Origin: Planctomycetota bacterium
GTDB lineage: Bacteria; Planctomycetota; Planctomycetia; Gemmatales; Gemmataceae
NCBI GenBank assembly: GCA_021807595.1
Contig: JAKBCS010000006.1
Coordinates: forward strand, 1 to 64,000
DNA length: 64,000 nt
Direction: 5' to 3'
The translations under genes were made by a program, and so were the position numbers. Shown piece after piece: positions 11,598-19,932 of this stretch. The stretch's first letter is position 1. Every line of letters begins with the position of its first letter. The notes below the pieces were generated by a model that did not search any database, was not told where the DNA came from, and saw only the letters and a program-made list of their open reading frames with translations.

Positions 11598-11951
11598 TTA
11601 CGGCCCAATGGCATCGCTGCCCCGTTCGCCGGTGCGGATGCGGATGCAATCGTCCAGCGAGAGGACGAAGATTTTACCGTCGCCCACTTGTCCCGTCTCC
11701 GGGGTGCGGGCGGCGTGGACGATGGACTCGACGGCGGCTTCGACGAAGGCTTCATTGACGGCGATTTCGATTTTCAGTTTCGGAAGCAAGCGCACCTGAA
11801 ACTCGGTACCGCGATACACCTCGGTGTAGCCGCGCTGCCGACCGCAGCCGCGCACGTCGCTGACGGTCATCAGGTAGACATCGTGTTCGTTCAGGGCCTT
11901 CTGCACGGCCTCCAGACGTTCGGGCCGGATGATGGCGACGATTAGTTTCAT
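11598..11951 (-). CDS. glnB: PII nitrogen regulatory protein
   Basis: A 117-residue PII signal protein that senses 2-oxoglutarate and ADP/ATP. The body aligns almost without gaps to GlnB: GCGRQRGYTEVYRGTEFQ is the T-loop region and GDGKIFVLSLDDCIRIRTGE the C-terminal signature. Tyr46 is present, but position 51, the usual uridylylated tyrosine, is phenylalanine. It lies 127 bases after amt in the same direction, a standard pairing in which PII plugs the transporter. glnB is used here as a general PII name; glnK would fit the amt linkage equally well. Confidence 0.94.
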   Translation of the reverse strand: MKLIVAIIRPERLEAVQKALNEHDVYLMTVSDVRGCGRQRGYTEVYRGTEFQVRLLPKLKIEIAVNEAFVEAAVESIVHAARTPETGQVGDGKIFVLSLDDCIRIRTGERGSDAIGP

Positions 11952-11996
11952 TCCGTAAATATCCTAAAAAAATCGTTGTGGGAGTGTAGACATTCC

Positions 11997-12083
11997 GGTT
12001 GGCCGCGACGCGCGGCGGAGCGCGGGCGTAACTCGCGCTCCGCTGCGCGTCGCGGCTAACCTCCTTCGCGCGTCGCGGCTAAC
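11997..12083. repeat. Family A palindrome plus a half copy overlapping the amt stop
   Basis: GGTTGGCCGCGACGCGCGGC ... CTGCGCGTCGCGGCTAACC forms a long hairpin (11997-12061). A second partial copy, GCGCGTCGCGGCTAAC, follows at 12068-12083. Read on the minus strand, GTTAGCCGCGA of that half copy contains the TAG that ends amt. Confidence 0.75.
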
Positions 12084-13770
12084 TTTCGACGCGCGATTGA
12101 ATCTTCTGTCCTCGTAGACGGCTCTCGAACAAGCGCGTCAGCGAGGCGCTCATGGTCGCGGGGTCGCCGCCGCGGAAGTGGAAGCGATTGCCCTTCACCG
12201 TGGTAACGTAGGGATAGACGGTCTGCAACTCGACTGGCGTCGGCGCAGGACCGGCTTGGCACAGGTCGGACCAGGTGTGCATCAATTCGTGGGGATTGCT
12301 CCCCTCCACGATCACGGTAAAGCGCCCCTTGCCGTTCGGCGGCATGAGTGCCGCGCGCGGTTCTTGTGGCGGCATTTCGGGGACCTGTTCGTAGGCCAAC
12401 GTCAGATCGAAGCCGACTTCGCCGTGTTGATTGCGGTCGAGTCCTTCGTTCTCGGCTTGCGGTTCGAGGCAGAAACCCCAGCCGATGTCGATGACTTTGA
12501 CCAAGAACAACGTGAGAACGAAGGCATAGGCGACGGCCACGCTGGCGGCGGTCAGCTGAATCTTGAATTGCTCGAAACCGGCATCGGCCCCCGCGACGTT
12601 GATCGCCTTGGAACAAAACAGTCCGGTCAACAACGCGCCGAGGAATCCGCCCACGCCGTGTACGCCGAAGGCATCCAGCGAATCGTCGTATTGGAAACTC
12701 GGTTTCAGACAGACGACGGCATAGCAGACAACACCGGCGATCAAACCGATGGACATGGCTCCGAGCGGTTTGACGTAGCCGGAGGCCGGAGTAACCGCCA
12801 CCAGCCCGGCGACGAGTCCCGAAGCGAGACCCAGAGCCGTCGGTTTGCCTTTATGGAACCACTCGGCCAGCATCCAGCTGAGTGCGGCGGCGGCGGCGGC
12901 GACCTGCGTGGCCGTTAACGCCGATCCCGCCAAGCCGTTCGCGCCCAAGGCACTACCGCCATTGAAGCCGAACCAGCCGAACCACAGCAAGCCCGCTCCC
13001 AACAATGTGATGACCATGCTATTGGGGTGCATGGAGTGTTCGGGATAGCCGATCCGCTTGCGAAGGAGCAGAATGGCGGCCAACCCGGAGACGCCTGCCG
13101 CGATGTGGACGACCGTGCCGCCCGCGAAGTCGAGCGCGCCCATCTTGCCGAGCCAACCGATGGCCTCGATGGTATCCGGATTTTCCGGCGTGGGAGCCGC
13201 CTTCACCGCCCAGACCCAATGGGCCAGCGGTGCGTATACCAGCGTGCCCCAGAGAAGGATGAAGAGGCAGTACGGCCCGAATTTGATGCGTTCGGCCAAC
13301 GCCCCGCTGATGAGGGCGGGCGTGATGATGGCGAACATTCCCTGATACATGCAGTGAACGAAAATGGGGATGTGCGTACCGGGGAAGACGGTCTTGGAAT
13401 CGACGTTATGCAGGCCGAGGAAGTCGGGATTCCAACCGATCCAGCCGTTGTGCGTGTCGCCGAAAGCCAGCGCGTAGCCGAACAACAGCCATTGAATGCC
13501 GATGATCGCCAAGGCGACCATGCTGTGCATCATCGTGCCGAGAATGTTTTTACGGCGAACCATGCCCCCGTAGAACAGAGCCAATCCGGGAACCATGAGC
13601 ATGACGAGGCCGGTGGACATCAGCATCCAGGCCGTGTCCCCGGTGTCGATTTTATTTTCGGTAGGGGGTGGAGGCGTCGAATCGGTGGGCGGTGGTGTTT
13701 CCGCACGAACCATCGAACTGTTAGCGAACAAAAGCAAAGCGACAATCGAGGCGCGCAGCGAGCGCTTCAT
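12079..13770 (-). CDS. amt: Ammonium transporter with extra C-terminal domain
   Basis: About 563 residues. A cleavable signal peptide is followed by 11 predicted membrane helices. The pore histidines lie in GGTVVHIAAG and FGVHGVGGFLG. LDRNQHGEVGFDL is the conserved cytoplasmic tail where PII docks. Most Amt proteins end soon after this. Here about 95 further residues follow, with a predicted beta-alpha-beta-beta-alpha pattern (RFTVIVEG ... NPHELMHTWSDLC ... YVTTVKGNRFHF). ATG 13770 is chosen because MKRSLRASIVALLLF starts a proper signal peptide. glnB and glnN follow. Confidence 0.94.
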   Translation of the reverse strand: MKRSLRASIVALLLFANSSMVRAETPPPTDSTPPPPTENKIDTGDTAWMLMSTGLVMLMVPGLALFYGGMVRRKNILGTMMHSMVALAIIGIQWLLFGYALAFGDTHNGWIGWNPDFLGLHNVDSKTVFPGTHIPIFVHCMYQGMFAIITPALISGALAERIKFGPYCLFILLWGTLVYAPLAHWVWAVKAAPTPENPDTIEAIGWLGKMGALDFAGGTVVHIAAGVSGLAAILLLRKRIGYPEHSMHPNSMVITLLGAGLLWFGWFGFNGGSALGANGLAGSALTATQVAAAAAALSWMLAEWFHKGKPTALGLASGLVAGLVAVTPASGYVKPLGAMSIGLIAGVVCYAVVCLKPSFQYDDSLDAFGVHGVGGFLGALLTGLFCSKAINVAGADAGFEQFKIQLTAASVAVAYAFVLTLFLVKVIDIGWGFCLEPQAENEGLDRNQHGEVGFDLTLAYEQVPEMPPQEPRAALMPPNGKGRFTVIVEGSNPHELMHTWSDLCQAGPAPTPVELQTVYPYVTTVKGNRFHFRGGDPATMSASLTRLFESRLRGQKIQSRVES

Positions 13771-14167
13771 GGGGTTTCTCCTACGACGATACCGAGCGAG
13801 CCACCCCAACGCGGCACGTTCGGGAGAGAGAGGGAACGTCGGCGAATGGCATCCCCAAAGCAATTGGTATGCCGGCGCGCGCTCGAATCGTCACAATTCG
13901 TAACATAAAGTAAGATAAAGAGTAAGGTGATGCTGCGTCCCTTGCGTGGAGGGAGGAGCAACCGTAGCGTGCCTAGCCTGTCAGCATTTTGTGCCCGACA
14001 ATGGGGCAGACCTGTCGGTTGACCGCGACGCGGAGCGCCAGCACAGCGGTGTGCGAGAGAGATTCCACGTCTCCCTCCGTGGGGCTGGTTTCCGACCGGC
14101 CCTACGGATCGGGCTTGACCCGAACGCGCGGCTATGCCATAGAGAGCGCCTCACGAAGGGAGATTTC
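13771..14167. other. Divergent intergenic region upstream of amt and the lipoprotein gene
   Basis: 397 bases without a convincing gene. It holds the candidate sigma-54 site for amt near 13866, an A/T-rich tract (ACATAAAGTAAGATAAAGAG, about 13903) and a leader for the plus-strand lipoprotein gene. An in-frame extension of the lipoprotein back to 13946 looks non-coding. Confidence 0.5.
13859..13874 (-). promoter_or_regulatory. Candidate sigma-54 (-24/-12) promoter for amt
   Basis: On the minus strand CGGCATACCAATTGCT matches the sigma-54 consensus TGGCACGNNNNTTGCW at the invariant GG and GC, with exactly ten bases between them, and carries a perfect TTGCT. It would start transcription roughly 75 bases before the amt ATG. 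A nitrogen cluster is where an NtrC/sigma-54 promoter is expected. No NtrC site was identified. Confidence 0.45.
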
Positions 14168-14620
14168 ATGCGCTCCAAGGCCGCGGCTTGTCTGGTAGCC
14201 GTGATTGCGACCGCTCTGAGCGGTTGCGGCACGCTGGTCAATTGCGCCAACCCCGAAGGCAAGTCGCCGCGCGCCATCTACGGCGGAGTTCGGCTCGATG
14301 CGCGCAACGGCATGGATCATCTCAACGAAGCTTTTTCCGGAAACACACCCTCGTTCTCGAAGTTGCCCAAGCCGCCCGATCCCGCCCGCGACTTCGCCGT
14401 GAAGACGTTCTGCGCCGGGTGCGGCATCGCCATGCTTGCCGTCGATCTGCCCGTCTCCGCCGTCGCCGACACCCTGACGCTGCCCGTGACCGTTCCGTCC
14501 ACCCTGATGCAAAAGAAGCCCAGTGGCAAAGGCCGGCCGCATCCCAATCAAAAGCCAAGAGTCGCCAACGTGCCAAATCCTCCCATGCCCTCCACTCCCA
14601 CTCTCCCTACTCCGCCGTGA
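14168..14620 (+). CDS. YceK/YidQ-like lipoprotein
   Basis: About 150 residues. The lipobox is in ALSGCGTLVNC, giving lipidation at Cys20. The mature part has AIYGGVRLD and AVDLPVSAVADTLTLPVTVP, which match the YceK/YidQ family of small envelope lipoproteins of unknown role. The C-terminal 40 residues are Pro/Lys/Asn rich and probably disordered. The chosen ATG begins the signal peptide. It stands alone upstream of the carbonic anhydrase-like gene on the same strand. Confidence 0.8.
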   Translation: MRSKAAACLVAVIATALSGCGTLVNCANPEGKSPRAIYGGVRLDARNGMDHLNEAFSGNTPSFSKLPKPPDPARDFAVKTFCAGCGIAMLAVDLPVSAVADTLTLPVTVPSTLMQKKPSGKGRPHPNQKPRVANVPNPPMPSTPTLPTPP

Positions 14621-14714
14621 CAAGGCGACAATTCCGCCATACAATAATGCGCTCGCTCCTCTCGTGACTCGAACTTTCTCCTCGACTCGGCGAACGACCG
14701 GAGGATGAACGGCG

Positions 14715-15218
14715 ATGCGAGCCATTCGGGATTTCTATGTGGCGCAGGACGCCGTCGTTACCGGCGATGTCGTGCTGTCGGCGGGCGTCAACATTTGGTT
14801 CGGCTCGATCTTGCGCGGCGATCTGGCGCGCATCGTGCTGGCCCCGCGCGTCAATTTGCAAGACGGCTGCATCGTCCACACCGACTACGACGAACCCATG
14901 ACGATTGAAGAAGGCGTGGTCGTCGGCCATCGCGCCCTGTTGCACGGACGCTCCATCGGACGCGATTCGCTCGTCGGCATGGGAGCGATTCTTCTGTCCA
15001 AATCCGAAATCGGCGCGGAGTGCGTCGTCGCGGCGGGAACGCTCGTGACCGAGAACCGGCGCATTCCGCCGCGCTCCCTGGTCATGGGCGTGCCAGGCCG
15101 CGTCGTTCGAGAAGTCACCGACGAAGACCTGCGTCGCGTTCAGGCGATTTCCGCGCACTATCGTGAATTGGCGCAGCGTTACGCGCACGGCGCGTTCCCC
15201 CCACCCTGGGAGCGCTAA
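14715..15218 (+). CDS. Gamma carbonic anhydrase family protein
   Basis: 167 residues of left-handed beta-helix hexapeptide repeats. The three metal-binding histidines of the Cam/YrdA family are in place: IVHTD, VVGHRALLHG. NIWFGSILRGDL is the family N-terminal signature. Such proteins hydrate CO2 or bind related ligands; many YrdA-type members show little activity, so catalysis is not certain. Cytoplasmic, no signal peptide. ATG at 14715 follows GGAGGATGAACGGCG. Confidence 0.9.
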   Translation: MRAIRDFYVAQDAVVTGDVVLSAGVNIWFGSILRGDLARIVLAPRVNLQDGCIVHTDYDEPMTIEEGVVVGHRALLHGRSIGRDSLVGMGAILLSKSEIGAECVVAAGTLVTENRRIPPRSLVMGVPGRVVREVTDEDLRRVQAISAHYRELAQRYAHGAFPPPWER

Positions 15219-15430
15219 GCGAGAGTAGCGATTGTAACGACTCTAATCGACGTAGCGGACGCGCCGGCGACCAAAAAGCGATTCCGATTCGCTCCGATCG
15301 CGTGGTATCCTAAAGGTGAGGGCTTTCCAAGCTGTTCGGTCGGGTCTCAGGAAGGACATCGTCGTTCGCCTTGGCGGAGCGACGCGGGGGACAATGGAGT
15401 CCAGATCGAAGATGGCTCCGCGCATCGTTG

Positions 15431-16633
15431 ATGCGGCCGAGCGATCGAGTTCCAGGCTTCGAGGGTCCGGATGTGATTGCGGAAACTTTGGTGCAACCTA
15501 CCACGCTTATCGACGGGGCCACATCCGTGGACGCCGTATCGGATCGCCGCACCGACATCGACGCCAAAATGGCGCGCGTGGCGGAGTTGTTGCACGAATC
15601 GGGCTGCGAGGGATTGTTGCTCCTCGATCCCGCCAATTTTTCGTGGCTGACCGGCGGCGGCATGTCGCGCGGCCTGGGCGATCCCAACGCGGAACCGGCC
15701 GCCTACAGCAACGGCGAACACCGTTGGATCGTGTGCGGCAACAGCGACTCGCAACGGCTGTTCGATGAGGAAGTCGATGGCTTGGGCTTTCAACTCAAGG
15801 AATGGCCTTGGCATTGGGGACGCGATCAATTCCTCTCCGATTTGTGTCAAAATCGCAAGGTGGCCTGCGATCGCAACGTACCCGGCGTCGTCTGCGTGGC
15901 CGACGCTATGCGCCGCCTGCGCCGCCGTCTGACACCCTACGAACAGGCATGCCAACTCGCCCTCGGCCAGACCGTGGCCCACGCGCTGGAGGCGACGTGC
16001 CGCACGCTGTCGCGCGGCGAGACCGAGCGTGAGATCGCCGGTCATTTGAGTCATCGTCTCATCCATCGCGGCATCGTGCCGTCGCACGTCGGCGTCGCCG
16101 TCGATGGCCGGTCGCGCCTGTATCGCCGTTTCGGCTACACCTCGGCGACGCTGGAGCATTTCGCCGTGCTGACGGTGACGGCCCGCAAATACGGCGTGTA
16201 TGTAACCGCCAGCCGCTCGGTGTCGTTCGGTGAATTGGGGCCGGACTATCGACAAGATCATAACGCCGTCTGCCGCGTCAGCGCCGGCTACGTCGCCGCC
16301 ACCTGGCCGGACGCCGTGCCGCGCGAGATTCTCTTGGCCGGACGCCGCATCTATCTCATCAGCGGTTGCGAACACGAATGGCAGCAATCGCCACAAGGCT
16401 ACATTGCAGGACATTTACCCGTCGAAATGTCGCTTATGCCCCAAACCGAGGAGTTGTTCCAAGCCGGCTGGGGGGTAACCTGGATCGCCAGCGCCGGATC
16501 GGCCCTCAGCTGCGATACCTTCCTCGTCACCGACGAGGGAGCGCAACTCCTCACGCCGACCGAAGTTTGGCCGCTCAAACGCATTCGCATCCAAGGTGCC
16601 GAATTCGTCCGCCCCGACGTGTTGCAGCGATAA
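15431..16633 (+). CDS. M24 (creatinase/aminopeptidase P)-like protein, probable pseudoenzyme
   Basis: About 400 residues. The N-terminal part (MARVAELLHESGCEGLLLLDPANFSWLTGGG) resembles the creatinase N domain. The C-terminal part (LTPYEQACQLALGQTVAHAL, then LSRGETEREIAGHLSHRL) follows the pita-bread fold order. The five metal ligands Asp-Asp-His-Glu-Glu of active M24 peptidases are not evident: the usual aspartate pair is replaced by RKYGVYVTASRS. It may bind a ligand or partner instead of cutting peptides. The start is uncertain: no clear ribosome site was found, and the frame is open to 15371. Confidence 0.7.
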   Translation: MRPSDRVPGFEGPDVIAETLVQPTTLIDGATSVDAVSDRRTDIDAKMARVAELLHESGCEGLLLLDPANFSWLTGGGMSRGLGDPNAEPAAYSNGEHRWIVCGNSDSQRLFDEEVDGLGFQLKEWPWHWGRDQFLSDLCQNRKVACDRNVPGVVCVADAMRRLRRRLTPYEQACQLALGQTVAHALEATCRTLSRGETEREIAGHLSHRLIHRGIVPSHVGVAVDGRSRLYRRFGYTSATLEHFAVLTVTARKYGVYVTASRSVSFGELGPDYRQDHNAVCRVSAGYVAATWPDAVPREILLAGRRIYLISGCEHEWQQSPQGYIAGHLPVEMSLMPQTEELFQAGWGVTWIASAGSALSCDTFLVTDEGAQLLTPTEVWPLKRIRIQGAEFVRPDVLQR

Positions 16634-16702
16634 GCTCTCTCGGAGCCTACGGCGTCAGCGGGCGAGCGCGGACGCTCGCTCGCTCGCGGCCGCATGATAT
16701 TG

Positions 16703-17539
16703 TTAACCGACTTCGCCGACGCGGAGGCGGACGAATTCGACGAGTTTCAGACCGGCCGCCTTGAGGAGTTCGCCGACCGTTTTGCTGTCGTCTTTCACGA
16801 ATGGCTGCTCGCTCAAGACGTTTTCGGCAAACCAGGTTTTCATCTTGCCCTCGGCGATCATCTCGACGATGTTGGCCGGCTTGCCGGTTGCCGCCGCCTG
16901 AGCGCGGGCGATGTCCATCTCTTTGTCGATGGTTTCTTTCGAGACGTGTTCGCGCAGGGCGGCCGCCGGATTGCGGGCGGTGATGTGCATGCACACGTCG
17001 CGGAGCAGCTGCGGATCGGCCTTCTCGCCTTCCACGCGCACCATGACCCCGACCGAGCCGTCGTGATGAATGTAGGAGCCGAGCAAGCCGGTCAGCCGCG
17101 CCATGCGGGCCGGTTTGATGTTTTCGCGCACCAAGCCAACGACTTCGGCAACCCGTTCGTTGATGCTCTTCTTGGCGTCGTCCACGAAGGTCTGACCGAA
17201 CAGTTCGTCCGAGGTTTTCGCGCTTTGGAGGGCGACTTGCTTGGCGAGGTCGTTGGCCAACTGCACGAACAGATCGCTCTTGGCCACGGGGGCGCTCTCG
17301 CAGCGCAACTCGATCAGCGCGCCGACTTGCTTGGCCGGATCGATGAAGACGCCGATGCGTCCCTCGGCGGTTTCGCGGTCGGCGACTTTGGCGATCGCTC
17401 CGGCGTTCTCCTTGCGAATAATCTCGATGGCCTTCTCCATGTCGCCGTCGGCTTTTTGGAGGGCGGCCTTGCACTTCATCATTTGCATACCCGTGCGGTC
17501 GCGCAATTTCTTGACCGCTTCGGCGGTGATCTCTGCCAT
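16703..17539 (-). CDS. tsf: Elongation factor Ts
   Basis: About 278 residues. The N-terminal UBA-like domain MAEITAEAVKKLRDRTG with MQMMKCKAALQKADGDMEKA is diagnostic, followed by the dimerisation and EF-Tu-binding core. It recycles EF-Tu by exchanging GDP for GTP. The ATG at 17539 has GATGAGGAAC before it, making it better than the upstream in-frame ATG at 17548. It follows rpsB as in most bacteria, with a family A hairpin in the gap. Confidence 0.96.
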   Translation of the reverse strand: MAEITAEAVKKLRDRTGMQMMKCKAALQKADGDMEKAIEIIRKENAGAIAKVADRETAEGRIGVFIDPAKQVGALIELRCESAPVAKSDLFVQLANDLAKQVALQSAKTSDELFGQTFVDDAKKSINERVAEVVGLVRENIKPARMARLTGLLGSYIHHDGSVGVMVRVEGEKADPQLLRDVCMHITARNPAAALREHVSKETIDKEMDIARAQAAATGKPANIVEMIAEGKMKTWFAENVLSEQPFVKDDSKTVGELLKAAGLKLVEFVRLRVGEVG

Positions 17540-17564
17540 GTTCCTCATCCTCGTACTACTTGAC

Positions 17565-17625
17565 GTTTAGCCGCGGAGCGGAGCGCGGGATCGATCCCGC
17601 GCTCCGCTCCGCGCCGCGGCTAAAC
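17565..17625. repeat. Family A palindrome between rpsB and tsf
   Basis: GTTTAGCCGCGGAGCGGAGC ... GCTCCGCTCCGCGCCGCGGCTAAAC is a strong hairpin centred on GGGATCGATCCC. Placed between two co-transcribed translation genes, it could set their ratio. Confidence 0.8.
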
Positions 17626-17637
17626 AGAAACTTTGCC

Positions 17638-18540
17638 TTATTCCACGACTGCCGAGGCGGGCTTGGGGTTCGCGGCGGCTGGCACGTTGCCGTTGCCGGA
17701 GCTGCCCACGTTGGTCGGCGCGGGACGCGGTTTGGGGCCGGACTGCGGCTGATCGGGCGGCAGGGCCGCCTTACCTTCCAGCACGGCGTCGGCCAACTTC
17801 GACAAGACCAATTCGATGGAACGAATGCTATCGTCGTTGCCCGGAATCGGCAGATCGACCACATCGGGGTCGCTGTCGGTATCGATCAGAGAGACCGTGG
17901 CCACACCCATGCGCTGCGCTTCTTTGACGGCGATGTGTTCGCGCTTGGGATCGACGACGACCAGGGCATCGGGCAGCCGATTCATGTCGCGGATGCCCGA
18001 CAGGTTGCGCTGAATCTTCATCAACTCGCGGTTGAGAGTGGCGACCATTTTCTTGCTGTAGCCGCGAATGGGGGCGCTGTCGGGCGCTTTGCTCAGTTCG
18101 AGCTTGCCAGACTCGTTGAGCATGCCCTTCATGTACGTCGGCAAATGGATCTTGGCCGGGTTTTCGTTGGCCGGCAGCCACATCGCCTCGAGTTCTTGCA
18201 ACCGCTTCAAACGGTCGCGGATGGTGCGATAGTTCGTCAGCGTGCCGCCCAGCCAGCGCTCGCTGACAAACGGCATGCCGCAGCGCGCCGCTTCGCGCTC
18301 AATGGCTTCCTTCGCTTGACGCTTGGTGCCGACGAACAAAACGAGACTCCCCGCGCTGGCCACCTTGGCCAAGTAGCGGTGTCCTCGCAGCAGTCCGCGG
18401 ACGGTCTCACGCAAATCGATGATGTGGATTAAGTTGCGCTTGCCGTAAATGTACGGCCGCATCTTCGGATTCCAACGGCTGGCTCGATGACCGAAGTGAA
18501 CACCGGCCTCGATCAAATCGGTTACTTGGACAATGGCCAC
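17638..18540 (-). CDS. rpsB: Small ribosomal subunit protein uS2
   Basis: 300 residues. The N-terminus [25 protein letters not shown] and [25 protein letters not shown] are typical of S2. About 45 extra Pro/Ala/Asn/Gly-rich residues extend the C-terminus compared with the usual 240-residue protein. The start codon is GTG at 18540, with GGAGG upstream in GAGCAGGAGGGC. It is the first gene of the rpsB-tsf operon. Confidence 0.97.
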   Translation of the reverse strand: MAIVQVTDLIEAGVHFGHRASRWNPKMRPYIYGKRNLIHIIDLRETVRGLLRGHRYLAKVASAGSLVLFVGTKRQAKEAIEREAARCGMPFVSERWLGGTLTNYRTIRDRLKRLQELEAMWLPANENPAKIHLPTYMKGMLNESGKLELSKAPDSAPIRGYSKKMVATLNRELMKIQRNLSGIRDMNRLPDALVVVDPKREHIAVKEAQRMGVATVSLIDTDSDPDVVDLPIPGNDDSIRSIELVLSKLADAVLEGKAALPPDQPQSGPKPRPAPTNVGSSGNGNVPAAANPKPASAVVE

Positions 18541-18973
18541 GCACTGCCCTCCTGCTCCTCGGTGGGATGAAAAGTGGTGTCTACCAATTGAAACACAATC
18601 GCCTCGGCGCTCATGACAAATCCCCTTCCCTAAAGGGTGAAGAAGGTCATCCTAGCATTGCGAGGGGTCGGGGTCAAAGGGATTTGGACGGAAAATCCAA
18701 TTTACCGCGCTTTATACGTCTCCGACCGTTTTTCCTCTCCATCGGCAAACGGGAGGCGTTCGCCGCGCCGCCTTCCTTGACGACGGATTCTTTCCTGCCG
18801 ATAATGCGCATGGGGAGAATTAAAGGTTGCCGTCTCTCGTGGACCACCGCGCAACGCGCGCCTGCGGTGGCAACCTCCTGCTTGGGGAAGCAGTTGGCGT
18901 TCTCTTCGCGTATTCCCATCGCCGCGTCCGCGTTCGCGGGTCCGATTCGGAAAAACGCCATGAAGGAGGAAGC
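18541..18973. other. Divergent intergenic region, rpsB leader and repeat-protein leader
   Basis: 433 bases without a supported gene. Frames at 18567-19037 are open but have unnatural composition and no ribosome site. An inverted pair GGTTGCC (18825) / GGCAACC (18869) could form a hairpin. Promoters for rpsB and for the downstream secreted protein must lie here, but no clear -35/-10 was identified. Confidence 0.4.
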
Positions 18974-19750
18974 ATGTCGGTATTTATCCGTTCGCTTCGC
19001 TTCGCCTACATCACGACCCTCGCTCTCGTGGTCGTGATCCTGGCCAATCCGTCGCAATCGCAAGGACAATTTCGCGGCAATAACATGCCGGGCGCGCCGT
19101 TGATTCTTCCCGCGCCCAACCTTGATGTCGGAGGTTTGGGGTTCGGCGGCTTTCCAGTCGTCGGCGTTGGCTTCGGCGGCTTCGGGGGTTTCGGGGGATT
19201 CGGCATCAATGGCTTCGGCTTCGGCGGCGTACCCATCGGAGGATTTCCCGCTCTCGGAATAGGCGGTTTCAATGGTTTCGGTTTCAATGGTTTCGGCATG
19301 GCTCCGGGCTTCGGTTTCAATGGCTTCGGTTTCAATGGCTTCGGTTTTAATGGATTCGGCATGGCTCCGGGCTTCGGTTTCAATGGTTTCGGCATGGCTC
19401 CGGGCTTCGGTTTCAATGGCCTCGGTTTCAATGGTTTCGGTTTCAATGGTTTCGGCATGGCTCCGGGCTTCGGTTTCAATGGTTTCGGTTTCAATGGTTT
19501 CGGGATGAACGGATTCGCTTTCAATCGCTTCGGCTTCAACGGCTTTGGCGTGCCGGGCTTCGGTTTCAATGGATTCGGCTTCGCCGCCGCCCCGGCGTTC
19601 GCTTTTGGGATGCGATTTCCCGGCGGCGCGTTGCAGATCGGCATTGCTGGCGTCCCGGGATTGGGACTGCGCGGCGTCGCGCCGTTTCCGCTCGCCGGCG
19701 GATTTGCCGGCAAAGGTCTCGGCGGCTTCAATGGCGGCAAGGGGCTGTAG
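18974..19750 (+). CDS. Secreted Gly/Phe/Asn-rich tandem-repeat protein
   Basis: About 258 residues. A signal peptide (hydrophobic YITTLALVVVILA) ends near residue 30. The mature protein is low complexity: repeats of FGFNG and FGFNGFGMAPG run from about residue 95 to 205, with MAPG recurring four times, flanked by GGFGGFG and GGFNGGKG. It has almost no charged residues or cysteine. Such GF/GFN sequence suggests an extracellular or phase-separating structural protein; this is inference. The ATG follows AAGGAGGAA, a near-perfect ribosome site, which argues that it is expressed. Confidence 0.75.
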   Translation: MSVFIRSLRFAYITTLALVVVILANPSQSQGQFRGNNMPGAPLILPAPNLDVGGLGFGGFPVVGVGFGGFGGFGGFGINGFGFGGVPIGGFPALGIGGFNGFGFNGFGMAPGFGFNGFGFNGFGFNGFGMAPGFGFNGFGMAPGFGFNGLGFNGFGFNGFGMAPGFGFNGFGFNGFGMNGFAFNRFGFNGFGVPGFGFNGFGFAAAPAFAFGMRFPGGALQIGIAGVPGLGLRGVAPFPLAGGFAGKGLGGFNGGKGL

Positions 19751-19753
19751 CGT

Positions 19754-19812
19754 TTCCTGGCTCCGTCCGATCTACCTTCGCTTGCGTTTCCGGCTCTGAC
19801 GGAGCCAAGGAA
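19754..19812 (+). terminator. Hairpin after the repeat protein
   Basis: TTCCTGGCTCCGTC and GACGGAGCCAAGGAA pair across about 30 bases just past the stop at 19750. No clear T-tract follows, so the terminator role is likely but not proven. Confidence 0.45.
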
Positions 19813-19932
19813 CGGGTCGGGTATTTTCGCCTTGCCGTCTTCGGGAACTGACGCTAACATCGCGCCTCGCTCTCCTCCGGACCACTACGGGACGGAGCAG
19901 CGCCTTTCAGGAAAGAAAGGGGCGCGGATATC

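Noticed and set aside
13946-14167. N-terminal extension of the YceK-like lipoprotein
   Set aside because: The lipoprotein signal begins at 14168; upstream residues are not protein-like.
16640-16695. Terminator after the M24-like gene
   Set aside because: GC-rich CGCTCGCTCGCTCGCG sequence could pair in several ways, but no clean stem with a T-tract was found.
18567-19037. 156-codon frame between rpsB and the repeat protein
   Set aside because: No ribosome site and it overlaps the strong start of the secreted repeat protein in another frame.
19260-19510. Possible CRISPR or minisatellite
   Set aside because: The repeats keep the reading frame and encode the GFN protein; unit length is irregular.
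19006-19860. 284-codon minus-strand frame with Lys-Pro-Leu repeats
   Set aside because: It is only the reverse complement of the GFN repeats; no start signal or signal peptide.
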